From Sulfitobacter maritimus (GTDB taxonomy: Bacteria; Pseudomonadota; Alphaproteobacteria; Rhodobacterales; Rhodobacteraceae), in contig NZ_JABVBB010000038.1 in assembly GCF_013346665.1 (NCBI RefSeq), forward strand, positions 1-64,000: a stretch of DNA of 64,000 bases, read 5' to 3'. Below, in pieces: positions 29,056 to 37,110 of the stretch. The translations under genes were made by a program, and so were the position numbers. Position 1 is the stretch's first letter; each line of letters opens with the position of its first letter. The notes under the pieces were generated by a model that saw nothing but the letters and a program-made list of their open reading frames with translations, did no database searches and was not told the DNA's origin.

Positions 29056-29958
29056 CTATGATTTTTCTCGGCTATCGTCGCGCAAAAGCAGGTAGAGCGC
29101 CAAAATCGTGAGGGCAACGCCTCCCCAAACCAGCGTGCCGGGCAAGGCGTTGCCAAAGCCCGCTTCCCATAAGATTACCCAGCTTGGCGTAAGATAGGTA
29201 TAAGCCATCACCTTGGCAGAGGGCAGCCGCAAAGCGGCAAACTGCAACAGCACCACCGTGGCCGCTGTGGCAAAGACCGCGACATATAGGATCGTGATCC
29301 AAACCAACGGCCTTAGCCCGGCCCAATCGGTTTGCACAAGGTCGGACCAACCATAGACCGTGAGCAAAACCGTCCCGGCGAACAACGTGCCAAAGGTAAA
29401 GAGCACGGCACTCTCACCGCGGTTCAACCAACGCACCATCGGCGCATAGATGGCATGGCAGATGCAACCGACAAAATAGATCGCCTCACCTCGCCCAACG
29501 TCAAACGTCAGAAATGCGGATAGATCACCACGAAAAATCACCCAAAGCGCCCCGGCCCCGCCGATCGCGAGCGCGAGCGCCATGCGCGGTGTCATCACCT
29601 GCCGCATCAGCAGCCACGCCACCCCCGCCGACATGACCGGCACAAGCGTAAACACCGCCGCTGCCGAGACCGGGGGCGCCGTCTTCAACCCTTCGAACAT
29701 CAACACGAAATAAAGCGTAAACAGCCCCGCGAGCACAAAATACCGCCAAGGCGCGGCAAAGCCTGTGCGAAACCGATCCCCACGCGCCCAGGCCAAGCCG
29801 CCCACCAAGAGCGTTGCCAAAGCAAAACGGACGGCGTTCAGGACCGTCGGCCCGATCTCGTTCGCCACCTGCGCCCCAAGCGAGAAAGACCCAGCCACCA
29901 ACGCTGAAAAGCACAGCATTGCCAAATGGCCCTGCGCCGCAGCGCTTAGTCGGGACAT
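29056..29958 (-). CDS. EamA/DMT family transporter
   Basis: A 300-residue membrane protein with ten helices in two EamA repeats, typical of drug/metabolite exporters. ATG 29958 (MSRLSAAAQGHLAMLCFS) is preferred over an extended frame to 30063, because the first helix begins shortly after it. The first 13 bases overlap the 3' end of the LysR gene, so the two are probably coupled. The substrate is unknown; amino acids, purines or small organic molecules are typical for the family. Confidence 0.9.
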   Translation of the reverse strand: MSRLSAAAQGHLAMLCFSALVAGSFSLGAQVANEIGPTVLNAVRFALATLLVGGLAWARGDRFRTGFAAPWRYFVLAGLFTLYFVLMFEGLKTAPPVSAAAVFTLVPVMSAGVAWLLMRQVMTPRMALALAIGGAGALWVIFRGDLSAFLTFDVGRGEAIYFVGCICHAIYAPMVRWLNRGESAVLFTFGTLFAGTVLLTVYGWSDLVQTDWAGLRPLVWITILYVAVFATAATVVLLQFAALRLPSAKVMAYTYLTPSWVILWEAGFGNALPGTLVWGGVALTILALYLLLRDDSREKS

Positions 29959-30833
29959 GCGACGGCGCCCTCGGCGTGCTCTTTTAGAAAGGCCAGCACC
30001 GCTTGCACCTTGCTGGTGCGGTGCAGATCGACATGGGTTACCAGCCAAAGCGCACTGGCCCAATCCGCGCGGGGGGCGTGGATCTCAACAAGATCCGGGT
30101 CGCCCCGCCCCTGCGCCGCCGGCAGCGCCCCGATCCCGGCCCCGGCCCGCAGCGCCGCCTCCATTGCGGCACCACTGGAACTGCGCCACGTGATGCTGTC
30201 CTCTGGCACCGTCGCCCAGAGCCATTTTTGATAGGGCGCTCGGCTGTCGCGGTTGTCCTCTGCAATGAACCGATGTTTGGCGTAGTCCTCTGGCCCCTGT
30301 GGGACGCCGTATTGCTTGACGTAGTCGCGACTCGCATAGGCTCCTACGGCTAGCTGTGCATAGGGCTGCACCACGTTGTCGGGCTGATCCGGCGCGGCCC
30401 CGGCACGCACGGCGACATGCGCCTCGCCGTATTCAAGCCGGAACAGGCGATCGCCGATCAGGTAGCGCACCACTAACTCGGGGTTCTGCCGCTGGAACTC
30501 GGTCAACAACGGCGCCAGCCGGGGGGCAAGGAAATCCAGTGAGGTGATTACCAACTCGCCTGAAACATCGCTCCCTCGGCCTTTGATCCGCCCGGCCAAT
30601 TGGCTAAACTGATCGTCGGTCGCCCGCGCCACCCGCAGCAGGTCTTCGCCCGCCTCTGTGGCGGTGTAGCCTCGGGCATGACGTTGAAACAGCTTCACGC
30701 CAAGTCGCCCCTCCAAGGCATCGATATGCCGGATCACCGTGGCATGATGTACGCCCAGCACATCCGCCGCACCGCTTACCGTGCCAAGCTGCGCCACCTG
30801 ATAGGCCGTTCTAATTTCGTCCCAGTTGTCCAT
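29946..30833 (-). CDS. LysR-family transcriptional regulator
   Basis: A 295-residue LysR regulator. The winged helix spans residues about 1-60 (IRTAYQVAQLGTVSGAADVL, VIRHIDALEGRLGVKLFQR), followed by an effector-binding domain of normal length. ATG 30833 is chosen because AGGGGG lies just upstream; an ATG five codons earlier lacks one. It is divergent from azoR with 127 bases between the starts, containing the inverted repeat at 30893-30910. It overlaps the EamA exporter gene. It probably controls azoR, itself and possibly the exporter. Confidence 0.92.
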   Translation of the reverse strand: MDNWDEIRTAYQVAQLGTVSGAADVLGVHHATVIRHIDALEGRLGVKLFQRHARGYTATEAGEDLLRVARATDDQFSQLAGRIKGRGSDVSGELVITSLDFLAPRLAPLLTEFQRQNPELVVRYLIGDRLFRLEYGEAHVAVRAGAAPDQPDNVVQPYAQLAVGAYASRDYVKQYGVPQGPEDYAKHRFIAEDNRDSRAPYQKWLWATVPEDSITWRSSSGAAMEAALRAGAGIGALPAAQGRGDPDLVEIHAPRADWASALWLVTHVDLHRTSKVQAVLAFLKEHAEGAVACPD

Positions 30834-30892
30834 TCGGCCCCCTGCCAATCAAATCTGTGCGTCAGTGAACATAGCCACCCGCATTCTGGCAG

Positions 30893-30910
30893 TTGCGTTC
30901 GCGCACGCAA
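30893..30910. promoter_or_regulatory. Candidate LysR operator between the LysR gene and azoR
   Basis: TTGCGT (30893-30898), six bases, then ACGCAA (30905-30910): a perfect 6+6 dyad that also fits the T-N11-A consensus. It sits 60 bases upstream of the LysR start and 51 bases upstream of azoR, as expected for a divergent LysR pair. Confidence 0.55.
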
Positions 30911-30960
30911 TGCCCAATTCCTCGGCAACACTTTTCTTACCCTAGATAAAGAGCCATTCC

Positions 30961-31542
30961 ATGACCGTCCTACGTATCGAAACATCTGTGAACCGCGAAA
31001 ATTCCGTCACCCGTAAGCTGATGGACCGCATCATTTCCACCCTCGGCGATAGCGAGGTTGTTACCCGAGACATCGCCAGTGATCCGCTGCCGCTGATTGA
31101 TTCCACATGGGCCAGCGCCCGCGTGAAGTCCGAAGACGAGCGTAGCGCCTTGGATGATGAAGCGCTCGCTTTGTCCAACGCGTTGATTGCCGAAGTGCAA
31201 GCCGCCGACACCATCGTCATCGGTGCGCCGATCTACAACTTTACCATTCCGGCCTCGCTCAAGGCGTGGATCGACCTTATTGCCCGCGTCGGTGTGACCT
31301 TCCGTTATACTGAGAATGGCCCCGAAGGACTGTTGGAGAACAAGCGGGTCATCGTGGCCTTCGCCTCGGGCGGCACCGGCATTGATTCCACCGCAGATTT
31401 CGCCAGCGGCTACCTGCGGTTTGTGCTGGGCTTTTTGGGCATCACGGATGTGACCTTTGTGGCTGCCGACCAATTGGCCGTGGACGCAGAAAGCACCATT
31501 GCCCGCGCCAACGCTCAAATCGACGCGCTGAGCGCCGCCTGA
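30961..31542 (+). CDS. azoR: FMN-dependent NADH-azoreductase family protein
   Basis: A 193-residue flavodoxin-fold oxidoreductase that reduces quinones or azo compounds with NAD(P)H. The FMN phosphate loop is in IETSVNRENSVTRKL, the family motif APIYNFTIPASLKAWIDLIARVGVTFRY is in the middle (from about residue 95), and GLLENKRVIVAFASGG follows. It is divergent from a LysR regulator, the usual arrangement for inducible quinone or electrophile defence. The ribosome binding site is weak (AAAGAG). A strong GC-rich hairpin follows the stop. Confidence 0.92.
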   Translation: MTVLRIETSVNRENSVTRKLMDRIISTLGDSEVVTRDIASDPLPLIDSTWASARVKSEDERSALDDEALALSNALIAEVQAADTIVIGAPIYNFTIPASLKAWIDLIARVGVTFRYTENGPEGLLENKRVIVAFASGGTGIDSTADFASGYLRFVLGFLGITDVTFVAADQLAVDAESTIARANAQIDALSAA

Positions 31543-31548
31543 CCTTTC

Positions 31549-31574
31549 GCGCGGGGCGTCTTACCGCCCCGCGC
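31549..31574 (+). terminator. GC-rich hairpin after azoR
   Basis: GCGCGGGGCG (31549-31558) pairs with CGCCCCGCGC (31565-31574) around a six-base loop, a perfect ten-base-pair stem six bases after the azoR stop. No T run follows, so it may act as a 3' end stabiliser or need Rho. Confidence 0.6.
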
Positions 31575-31624
31575 CACCGCTGGCTTGACTCGTCCGCCGT
31601 CAGCGCGTAAATGCCACCCAATCT

Positions 31625-31696
31625 CCGGAAGCATTGCCTTCCGGTCCCGGCTTGTGGTCGGGATCGCCCCCAGTCAGCGCGTTGCGCCCACTGGGG
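31625..31696 (+). other. Three consecutive hairpins upstream of ffh
   Basis: Within 72 bases there are three stems: CCGGAAG/CTTCCGG (31625-31631, 31638-31644), TCCCG/CGGGA (31645-31649, 31659-31663), and CCCCAGT/ACTGGGG (31668-31674, 31690-31696), the last with an inner GCGC/GCGC pair. The region lies between azoR and ffh and encodes no convincing protein. It could be a structured 5' leader of ffh, a small RNA, or the end of the azoR transcript. Confidence 0.4.
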
Positions 31697-31764
31697 CATT
31701 TGTGCATTTTCGCGCGCGTCCTTAAATAGGGGCAAGTGCAACCGACCCGAAAGGCCCTGTGCCC

Positions 31765-33273
31765 ATGTTTGAAAATCTTAGCGAACGGCTCTCTGGTGTC
31801 TTTGACCGCCTGACCAAGCAAGGCGCGCTCAGCGACGAAGACGTCAAAACCGCCCTGCGCGAAGTGCGCGTCGCCCTGCTGGAGGCCGACGTCTCGCTGC
31901 CCGTGGCGCGTGAATTCGTCAAAACGGTTCAGGAAAAGGCCACCGGCCAAGCGGTGACCAAATCGGTCACGCCGGGCCAGCAGGTCGTTAAGATCGTTCA
32001 TGACGCGCTGATCGACGTGCTGAAAGGCGAAGGCGAACCCGGTTCGCTGAAGATCGACAGCCCGCCCGCGCCGATCCTCATGGTCGGCCTGCAGGGGGGC
32101 GGTAAGACCACCACCACAGCAAAACTCGCCAAACGCATGAAAGAGCGTGATGGCAAGCGCGTGCTGATGGCCTCGCTCGACGTGAACCGCCCCGCGGCGA
32201 TGGAGCAGTTGGCAATCCTCGGCACGCAGATCGGCGTCGACACGCTGCCGATCGTTAAGGGCGAAAGCCCCGTGCAGATTGCCAAGCGCGCCAAAACGCA
32301 GGCGGGTCTGGGCGGCTATGACGTCTATATGCTCGACACCGCGGGCCGCCTGTCCATCGACGAAGAGTTGATGCAACAGGTCAAAGCCGTGCGCGACGTG
32401 GCCAATCCACGTGAAACATTGCTGGTGGTCGATGGCCTAACGGGCCAAGACGCCGTGCACACCGCCGAGAACTTTGACGAGCGGATCGGCATCACCGGCG
32501 TCGTCCTCACCCGGATGGACGGCGACGGCCGTGGCGGTGCCGCGCTGTCGATGCGTGCGGTCACCGGCAAGCCGATCAAATTCGTCGGCCTGGGCGAGAA
32601 GATGGACGCGCTCGAGACCTTCGAGCCTGAGCGCATCGCAGGCCGTATCCTTGGCATGGGCGACATCGTCGCGCTGGTCGAGAAGGCCCAAGAAACCATC
32701 GAGGCCGAACAGGCCGAGAAGATGATGAAGCGCATGGCCAAGGGTCAGTTCAACATGAACGACCTCAAGATGCAGCTTGAACAGATGATCAAGATGGGCG
32801 GCATGCAGGGCATGATGGGCATGATGCCCGGCATGGGGAAAATGGCGAAACAGGTCGAGGACGCCGGTTTCGACGACAAGATCCTCAAGCAACAGATCGC
32901 GCTGATCCAGTCCATGACCAAGAAAGAACGCGCCAACCCTGCCCTGCTGCAGGCCAGCCGCAAGAAGCGTATCGCCAAAGGTGCCGGCATGGAGGTCTCT
33001 GACCTCAACAAGCTGATGAAGATGCACCGCCAGATGTCCGACATGATGAAGAAGATGGGCAAAATGGGCAAAGGCGGTATGCTCAAGCAGGCCATGAAAG
33101 GCATGATGGGCAAAGGCGGTATGCCCGGCGGCATGGACCCGTCGCAGATGGACCCCAAAGCGCTGGAAGCGGCGGCCAAGCAGATGGGCGGCAAGCTGCC
33201 CGGTGGTCTGGGCGGCATGGGTGGCGGCATGGGTCTGCCCAGCGGGCTTAGCGGTTTCGGGAAGAAGAAATGA
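31765..33273 (+). CDS. ffh: Signal recognition particle protein Ffh
   Basis: The GTPase that binds signal sequences and 4.5S RNA and delivers ribosomes to the membrane. The protein has 502 residues. The N domain is followed by the G domain with P-loop GLQGGGKTTT, DTAGRLSID and TRMDGDGRGGA. The M domain from about residue 330 is methionine-rich with long GMMG-type runs, and the C-terminus is extended and glycine/methionine-rich. ATG 31765 (MFENLSERLSGVF) is the standard start; a GTG two codons upstream is poorly spaced. It overlaps chorismate mutase by four bases. Confidence 0.98.
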   Translation: MFENLSERLSGVFDRLTKQGALSDEDVKTALREVRVALLEADVSLPVAREFVKTVQEKATGQAVTKSVTPGQQVVKIVHDALIDVLKGEGEPGSLKIDSPPAPILMVGLQGGGKTTTTAKLAKRMKERDGKRVLMASLDVNRPAAMEQLAILGTQIGVDTLPIVKGESPVQIAKRAKTQAGLGGYDVYMLDTAGRLSIDEELMQQVKAVRDVANPRETLLVVDGLTGQDAVHTAENFDERIGITGVVLTRMDGDGRGGAALSMRAVTGKPIKFVGLGEKMDALETFEPERIAGRILGMGDIVALVEKAQETIEAEQAEKMMKRMAKGQFNMNDLKMQLEQMIKMGGMQGMMGMMPGMGKMAKQVEDAGFDDKILKQQIALIQSMTKKERANPALLQASRKKRIAKGAGMEVSDLNKLMKMHRQMSDMMKKMGKMGKGGMLKQAMKGMMGKGGMPGGMDPSQMDPKALEAAAKQMGGKLPGGLGGMGGGMGLPSGLSGFGKKK

Positions 33274-33578
33274 CCGACACCACCACAGATACCGCCGCCC
33301 GCGCCGCCGAGTTGCTGAAAGAGCACCGCGCCAGCATCGACCGGCTCGACGCGATCCTCGTCTATACGCTGGGCGAGCGGTTCAAACACACACAGGCCGT
33401 GGGGAAACTTAAGGCCACACACGACCTTCCCCCGTCCGATCCGGCCCGCGAAGCGGCTCAGATCGAGCGGCTCGAAGATTTGGCGGAAGCAGCGGACCTT
33501 GACCCTGTATTCGCCAAGAAGTTCCTGAACTTCATCATCGCCGAAGTCATTCGGCACCACAAAACCCACCAAGAATAG
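33270..33578 (+). CDS. Chorismate mutase, AroQ type
   Basis: Converts chorismate to prephenate for phenylalanine and tyrosine synthesis. The 102-residue protein is all-helical, with the AroQ pattern of an N-terminal helix carrying [19 protein letters not shown] (Arg, Asp and Arg residues), the [17 protein letters not shown] region and [12 protein letters not shown] at the end. It starts four bases inside ffh (ATGA), so it is translationally coupled to it. This ffh-chorismate mutase-rpsP order is found in other Rhodobacteraceae; no functional link between the proteins is known. Confidence 0.92.
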   Translation: MTDTTTDTAARAAELLKEHRASIDRLDAILVYTLGERFKHTQAVGKLKATHDLPPSDPAREAAQIERLEDLAEAADLDPVFAKKFLNFIIAEVIRHHKTHQE

Positions 33579-33621
33579 GACGGCCTCCCGTCCCCCCAAC
33601 CAACCTAAAGGACTACTCACC

Positions 33622-34008
33622 ATGGCCATGAAAATTCGTCTCGCCCGCGGCGGCTCCAAAAAGCGCCCCTTCTACCGTATCGTTGCCGCCGACAGCCGCA
33701 TGCCACGCGACGGCCGCTTCATCGAGAAGCTGGGCACCTACAACCCGCTGCTGCCGAAAGACAGCGAAGAGCGCGTGAAAATGGACGTTGAAAAGATCCA
33801 AGAATGGATCGCCAAAGGCGCCCAGCCCACAGAGCGTGTGACACGCATGTTGGAAGCCGCTGGCGTCAAAGAAAAGACCGAGCGCAACAACCCCAAGAAG
33901 GGCACACCGGGCAAGAAAGCCCAAGAGCGCGCTCAGGAAAAAGCCGACAAAGCCGCAGCCGCTGCCGAAGCTGCTAACGCGCCTGCCGAAGAAGCCTCCG
34001 CAGAATAA
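33622..34008 (+). CDS. rpsP: 30S ribosomal protein S16
   Basis: A small-subunit ribosomal protein needed for assembly. The 128-residue protein starts [26 protein letters not shown] and has the typical [15 protein letters not shown] block. The last 45 residues form an Ala/Lys/Glu-rich tail that is longer than in E. coli (82 residues), as is common in alphaproteobacteria. AAAGGA precedes the ATG. It opens the ribosomal part of the cluster and is followed by bluB only 16 bases later. Confidence 0.98.
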   Translation: MAMKIRLARGGSKKRPFYRIVAADSRMPRDGRFIEKLGTYNPLLPKDSEERVKMDVEKIQEWIAKGAQPTERVTRMLEAAGVKEKTERNNPKKGTPGKKAQERAQEKADKAAAAAEAANAPAEEASAE

Positions 34009-34024
34009 TCTGCGAGCGCCCGGC

Positions 34025-34654
34025 ATGGATGAATTCTCTGAAGACTTCCGCGCCGGGCTGCACGACCTGATGCGATGGCGGCGCGATGTGCGCCGCTTTC
34101 GCACAGACCCGCTGGACGAGGCGCTGGTGCAAACCTGCCTCGACAGCTTCTCTCTCGCCCCTTCTGTGGGCCTGTCGGAACCGTGGCGGATCATCCGCGT
34201 GAGGTCTGACACCGCGCGCCAAGCCGCGCTTGAAAATTTTCAAACAGCCAATGCCCGCGCCCTTGCCGGATACGACGGCGAGAAGGCAGAGCGCTACGCC
34301 GGGCTTAAGCTCTCGGGCATGAGCGATGCGCCGGAGCAACTGGCGATTTACTGCGATGACAGCACCGACAAAGGCAGCGGTCTTGGCGCTGGAACCATGT
34401 CCGAGATGCGCCGCTATTCCGTGGTCGGTGCGATCAGCCTGATGTGGCTCACCGCCCGCGCCCACGGGCTTGGGCTGGGCTGGGTCTCAGTGCTTGACCC
34501 CGCGCGGCTGAACCGCGACCTTGAGGTGCCAAAGGACTGGTCGCTGGTGGCCTATCTCTGCATGGGCTGGCCAGAGGACAACAGCCTGACGCCGGAACTG
34601 GAAACCAAGGGTTGGGAGACCCGCGCCCCAAGTCTGAAGATCGAGACCCGTTGA
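34025..34654 (+). CDS. bluB: 5,6-dimethylbenzimidazole synthase
   Basis: Cleaves reduced FMN to make 5,6-dimethylbenzimidazole, the lower ligand of vitamin B12. The 209-residue protein is a nitroreductase-fold member with the BluB start WRRDVRRFRTDPLDEALV, SFSLAPSVGLSEPWR, GAGTMSEMRRYSVVGAISLMWL and GLGWVSVLDP. No separate reductase is needed in this family. It lies between rpsP and rimM, away from other cobalamin genes. Its stop overlaps the next small gene (TGATG), so it is coupled to it. Confidence 0.95.
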   Translation: MDEFSEDFRAGLHDLMRWRRDVRRFRTDPLDEALVQTCLDSFSLAPSVGLSEPWRIIRVRSDTARQAALENFQTANARALAGYDGEKAERYAGLKLSGMSDAPEQLAIYCDDSTDKGSGLGAGTMSEMRRYSVVGAISLMWLTARAHGLGLGWVSVLDPARLNRDLEVPKDWSLVAYLCMGWPEDNSLTPELETKGWETRAPSLKIETR

Positions 34655-34803
34655 TGAGAAAATTGCTGTTCCTTCTGGCCGTGCTGGTGCTCGGCTTTGT
34701 CCTTGGCATCCGCTATGATCGGCAGTTAATGCAGGACGAATGCAAAGCCGGTGCCGGGGAATGGACCGGGACGATCTGTGTGAATTCGGAGTTGTTGCAA
34801 TGA
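34654..34803 (+). CDS. 49-residue signal-anchored small protein
   Basis: A short protein starting [20 protein letters not shown], a signal peptide or membrane anchor, followed by an acidic tail with two cysteines (QDECKAG and GTICVN) that could form a disulfide outside the cytoplasm. It begins on the last base of bluB and its stop overlaps the rimM start (ATGA), so it is coupled on both sides. No family is recognised. The position suggests it is expressed with ribosome-maturation genes, although its membrane location points to a different role. Confidence 0.7.
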   Translation: MRKLLFLLAVLVLGFVLGIRYDRQLMQDECKAGAGEWTGTICVNSELLQ

Positions 34804-35327
34804 GTGACCAAGACCTGATCTGCGTCGGTGCCATCGCCGGCGCCTACGGCGTGCGCGGCGAAGTGCGCGTGAAAAGCTATTGCGCCGAGCCGGAGGATAT
34901 CGAGACCTACCGCCCCCTTTACACCGAAGACGGCAGCCGGACCTTTAACCTCGCGCTGCTGCATCCGGTCAAAAACGGATTTGCGGCGCGGGTTACTGAG
35001 ATTGCGACGAAGGAAGAAGCCGATGCGTTGCGCGGCGTCTCGCTCTTTGCCGCGCGCGACCAACTGCCCGGCCTGCCGGATGATGAATTTTACCACGCCG
35101 ATCTGATCGGGCTTGAGGTCTATGACACTGGCGGCGTGCTCTTGGGCCGTGTGAAGACGGTTCAGAACCACGGAGCAGACGACTTGCTGGAACTGCAATT
35201 GGCCGGCACGTCGGCCACCACCTTCCTGCCCTTTACCAAGGCCGCAGTGCCGACGGTCGATCTTGCATCAGGCCGTATCGTCGCCGACCCGCCCTTGGGT
35301 GTGCTGCCGGATAGCACAGACGACTAA
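34800..35327 (+). CDS. rimM: Ribosome maturation factor RimM
   Basis: Binds S19 in the 30S head and helps 16S rRNA processing. The 175-residue protein has the N-terminal domain [21 protein letters not shown] and a C-terminal PRC-barrel domain with [24 protein letters not shown] and the [10 protein letters not shown] stretch. ATG 34800 overlaps the stop of the preceding small gene, which fixes the start. rpsP-rimM-trmD-rplS is the standard order in most bacteria, here interrupted by small genes. Confidence 0.97.
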   Translation: MSDQDLICVGAIAGAYGVRGEVRVKSYCAEPEDIETYRPLYTEDGSRTFNLALLHPVKNGFAARVTEIATKEEADALRGVSLFAARDQLPGLPDDEFYHADLIGLEVYDTGGVLLGRVKTVQNHGADDLLELQLAGTSATTFLPFTKAAVPTVDLASGRIVADPPLGVLPDSTDD

Positions 35328-35342
35328 CAAAGGTGCCGAAGG

Positions 35343-35456
35343 ATGCCAGCGGATCAGTTTCAGGCTTTGCTTGACGTCAACCGCGAACACGCCGATGACC
35401 CTGTCGCGCGCCGCCGCGCCGAGACCGCCCTACACAAACAGGCAGGAACCGCATGA
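35343..35456 (+). CDS. 37-residue small protein between rimM and trmD
   Basis: An open frame of 37 codons starting MPADQFQALLDVNREHADDP and ending with KQAGTA. It has AAAGGTG upstream of its ATG, begins 15 bases after rimM and its stop overlaps the trmD ATG by four bases (ATGA). The peptide is polar and helical, with RRRAETALHKQ near the end. The spacing and coupling suggest it is translated and feeds ribosomes to trmD. I do not recognise the sequence; it could also be a leader frame whose only role is coupling. Confidence 0.5.
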   Translation: MPADQFQALLDVNREHADDPVARRRAETALHKQAGTA

Positions 35457-36241
35457 AACCGACCCGCTCTCACGGACGCCAAAGCGCACGGCCTAGCCTA
35501 AAACCTCGCGCCTTGATGCAAGATGCGCCAGACTACGCCGATGTTTGGCAAGCGCGGATCGTGACATTGTTTCCTGATCTCTTCCCTGGCGTATTGGGGG
35601 CGAGCCTGACCGGGAAGGCGCTGCAAGACGGGCGCTGGCAGTTGCACACCCATGACCTGCGCGAATTCGGGATCGGCAAACACCGCAACGTTGATGATAC
35701 GCCCGCGGGCGGTGGCGCGGGAATGGTGATACGGGCCGATGTGGTTGGCCCGGCCCTTGCCAAGGCGCAGAGCCATGCGCGGGGGCGCTGGCCGATCCTC
35801 TATATGTCACCGCGCGGGCGGCGGTTCGATCAGGCGATGGCCCGCGATCTGGCAGATTGCGCGGGGGTCACCATGCTCTGTGGCCGGTTTGAGGGTGTAG
35901 ATGAGCGCGTGATAGAGCATTTCGGCATCACCGAAGTGAGCTTGGGTGATTTCGTCATGACCGGGGGCGAGTTGGCCGCGCAGGCGATGATCGATGCGAC
36001 TGTGCGCTTGCTGCCCGGCGTGCTGGGCAACGCTGAAAGCATCGAAGAAGAAAGCCATGCCTCTGGCCTGTTAGAGCATCCGCAATACACCCGCCCCGCC
36101 GAATGGGAGGGACGCGAAATTCCTCCCGTTCTGATGTCGGGCAACCACGGTGAGATTGCCAAATGGCGGCAGGCGCAGGCCGAGGATCTTACCCGCAGGC
36201 GCCGCCCCGATATGTGGGCCAAACATCAAGAGAAGGGCTAA
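35453..36241 (+). CDS. trmD: tRNA (guanine-N1)-methyltransferase
   Basis: Methylates G37 of tRNAs reading CNN codons, preventing frameshifts. The 262-residue protein has a SPOUT-fold knot with VTLFPDLFPGVLGASL, REFGIGKHRNVDDTPAGGGAGMVIR, CGRFEGVDERVIE and GDFVMTGGELAAQ. The N-terminal 33 residues before ARIVTLFPDL are longer than in E. coli and may not all be translated, but ATG 35453 overlaps the preceding small gene and has AGGAA upstream. Confidence 0.97.
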   Translation: MKPTRSHGRQSARPSLKPRALMQDAPDYADVWQARIVTLFPDLFPGVLGASLTGKALQDGRWQLHTHDLREFGIGKHRNVDDTPAGGGAGMVIRADVVGPALAKAQSHARGRWPILYMSPRGRRFDQAMARDLADCAGVTMLCGRFEGVDERVIEHFGITEVSLGDFVMTGGELAAQAMIDATVRLLPGVLGNAESIEEESHASGLLEHPQYTRPAEWEGREIPPVLMSGNHGEIAKWRQAQAEDLTRRRRPDMWAKHQEKG

Positions 36242-36309
36242 GACAGGCGGCTTAAGGAACCGCTGCTCTTAACCTCGCGTTGATCCTTCACATTGGAGGG
36301 AGACAACAC

Positions 36310-36471
36310 ATGCTAGAGATTATTCTTATTTTGCTCATCGTCGCCGCCGTGGCGGCACTCTTGGGTTTTGGCCGGGTATCCGGTGCCGCGATGACGGGGG
36401 CGAAGGTGCTTATCGGCATTGTGCTGGTGCTGTTTTTGCTCGTTGTCTTGGGCGTGATCGCGCTGGCCTAG
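36310..36471 (+). CDS. DUF1328 family small membrane protein
   Basis: A 53-residue protein with two hydrophobic segments starting MLEIILILLIVAAVAALLGFG, matching the DUF1328 (YtjA-like) family found widely in proteobacteria. The function is unknown. ATG 36310 has GGAGGGAG upstream; frames extending earlier lack one. It lies between trmD and rplS with 68 bases before and 250 after, so it may have its own promoter. A 9-base-pair hairpin follows the stop. Confidence 0.85.
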   Translation: MLEIILILLIVAAVAALLGFGRVSGAAMTGAKVLIGIVLVLFLLVVLGVIALA

Positions 36472-36721
36472 CCTTATGCGGGATCAAGGCAGGCAACAGC
36501 CCCTTGATCCTGCAATCCCTTGCCCCTATACCCCGATCATCCGGAATCGCTTTGGCGGCTCCGGTGCTTTGCGTTTACGCAAAAGACTAAGGAATGACGA
36601 CGATACCTCCGGCGGGGGCCTTGCGGTCTGAACAGATCACGGCGCTGCCCGACAGAACCCGAAGCTCTGGGTCGCAACATAATTTCGTGGAATACCGCGA
36701 ACATCATAGGAGAATGGTCAG
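36472..36721 (+). promoter_or_regulatory. Leader region of rplS
   Basis: 250 bases without a gene. After the hairpin at 36481-36510 there is a second stem, TTTGCG/CGCAAA (36568-36573 and 36578-36583). Immediately before the rplS ATG is a TAGGAGA ribosome binding site. Ribosomal protein operons often control themselves through structured leaders; I have no positive match to a known one. Confidence 0.4.
36481..36510 (+). terminator. Hairpin after the DUF1328 gene
   Basis: GGATCAAGG (36481-36489) pairs with CCTTGATCC (36502-36510) across a 12-base loop, ten bases after the stop. No T run follows, so termination here is uncertain. Confidence 0.5.
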
Positions 36722-37099
36722 ATGAACCTGATCGCAGAGATCGAGGCGGAACAAGTCGCCGAACTGGGGAAAGAAATCCCCGACTTCCGTGCCGGTGACA
36801 CCATTCGTGTTGGCTTTAAAGTCACCGAAGGCACCCGCACCCGTGTGCAGAACTACGAAGGCGTTTGCATTTCGCGCAAGAACGGCCATGGCATTGCCGG
36901 GTCCTTCACCGTGCGCAAAATTTCCTTCGGCGAAGGTGTGGAACGTGTGTTCCCGCTGCACTCGACCAACATCGACAGCATCACCGTTGTGCGCCGTGGC
37001 CGCGTTCGTCGCGCCAAGCTGTACTACCTGCGCAGCCGTCGCGGTAAATCCGCACGGATCGTCGAAAACGCCCACTACAAGCCTCGCGCGAACGCATAA
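36722..37099 (+). CDS. rplS: 50S ribosomal protein L19
   Basis: A large-subunit protein at the subunit interface. The 125-residue protein has [30 protein letters not shown] (in segments from about residue 20), [17 protein letters not shown] and [23 protein letters not shown]. The length is slightly longer than in E. coli (115 residues). It is followed by rpmE 11 bases later and shares its transcript. Confidence 0.98.
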   Translation: MNLIAEIEAEQVAELGKEIPDFRAGDTIRVGFKVTEGTRTRVQNYEGVCISRKNGHGIAGSFTVRKISFGEGVERVFPLHSTNIDSITVVRRGRVRRAKLYYLRSRRGKSARIVENAHYKPRANA

Positions 37100-37110
37100 A
37101 GGACTGATCG

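Noticed and set aside
31600-32376. 258-codon frame opposite ffh
   Set aside because: Antisense shadow of the ffh NG domain; His/Asp-rich composition is not protein-like.
32700-33270. Met/Gly-rich near-repeats at the end of ffh
   Set aside because: This is the normal methionine-rich M domain and tail of Ffh, not a separate repeat element.
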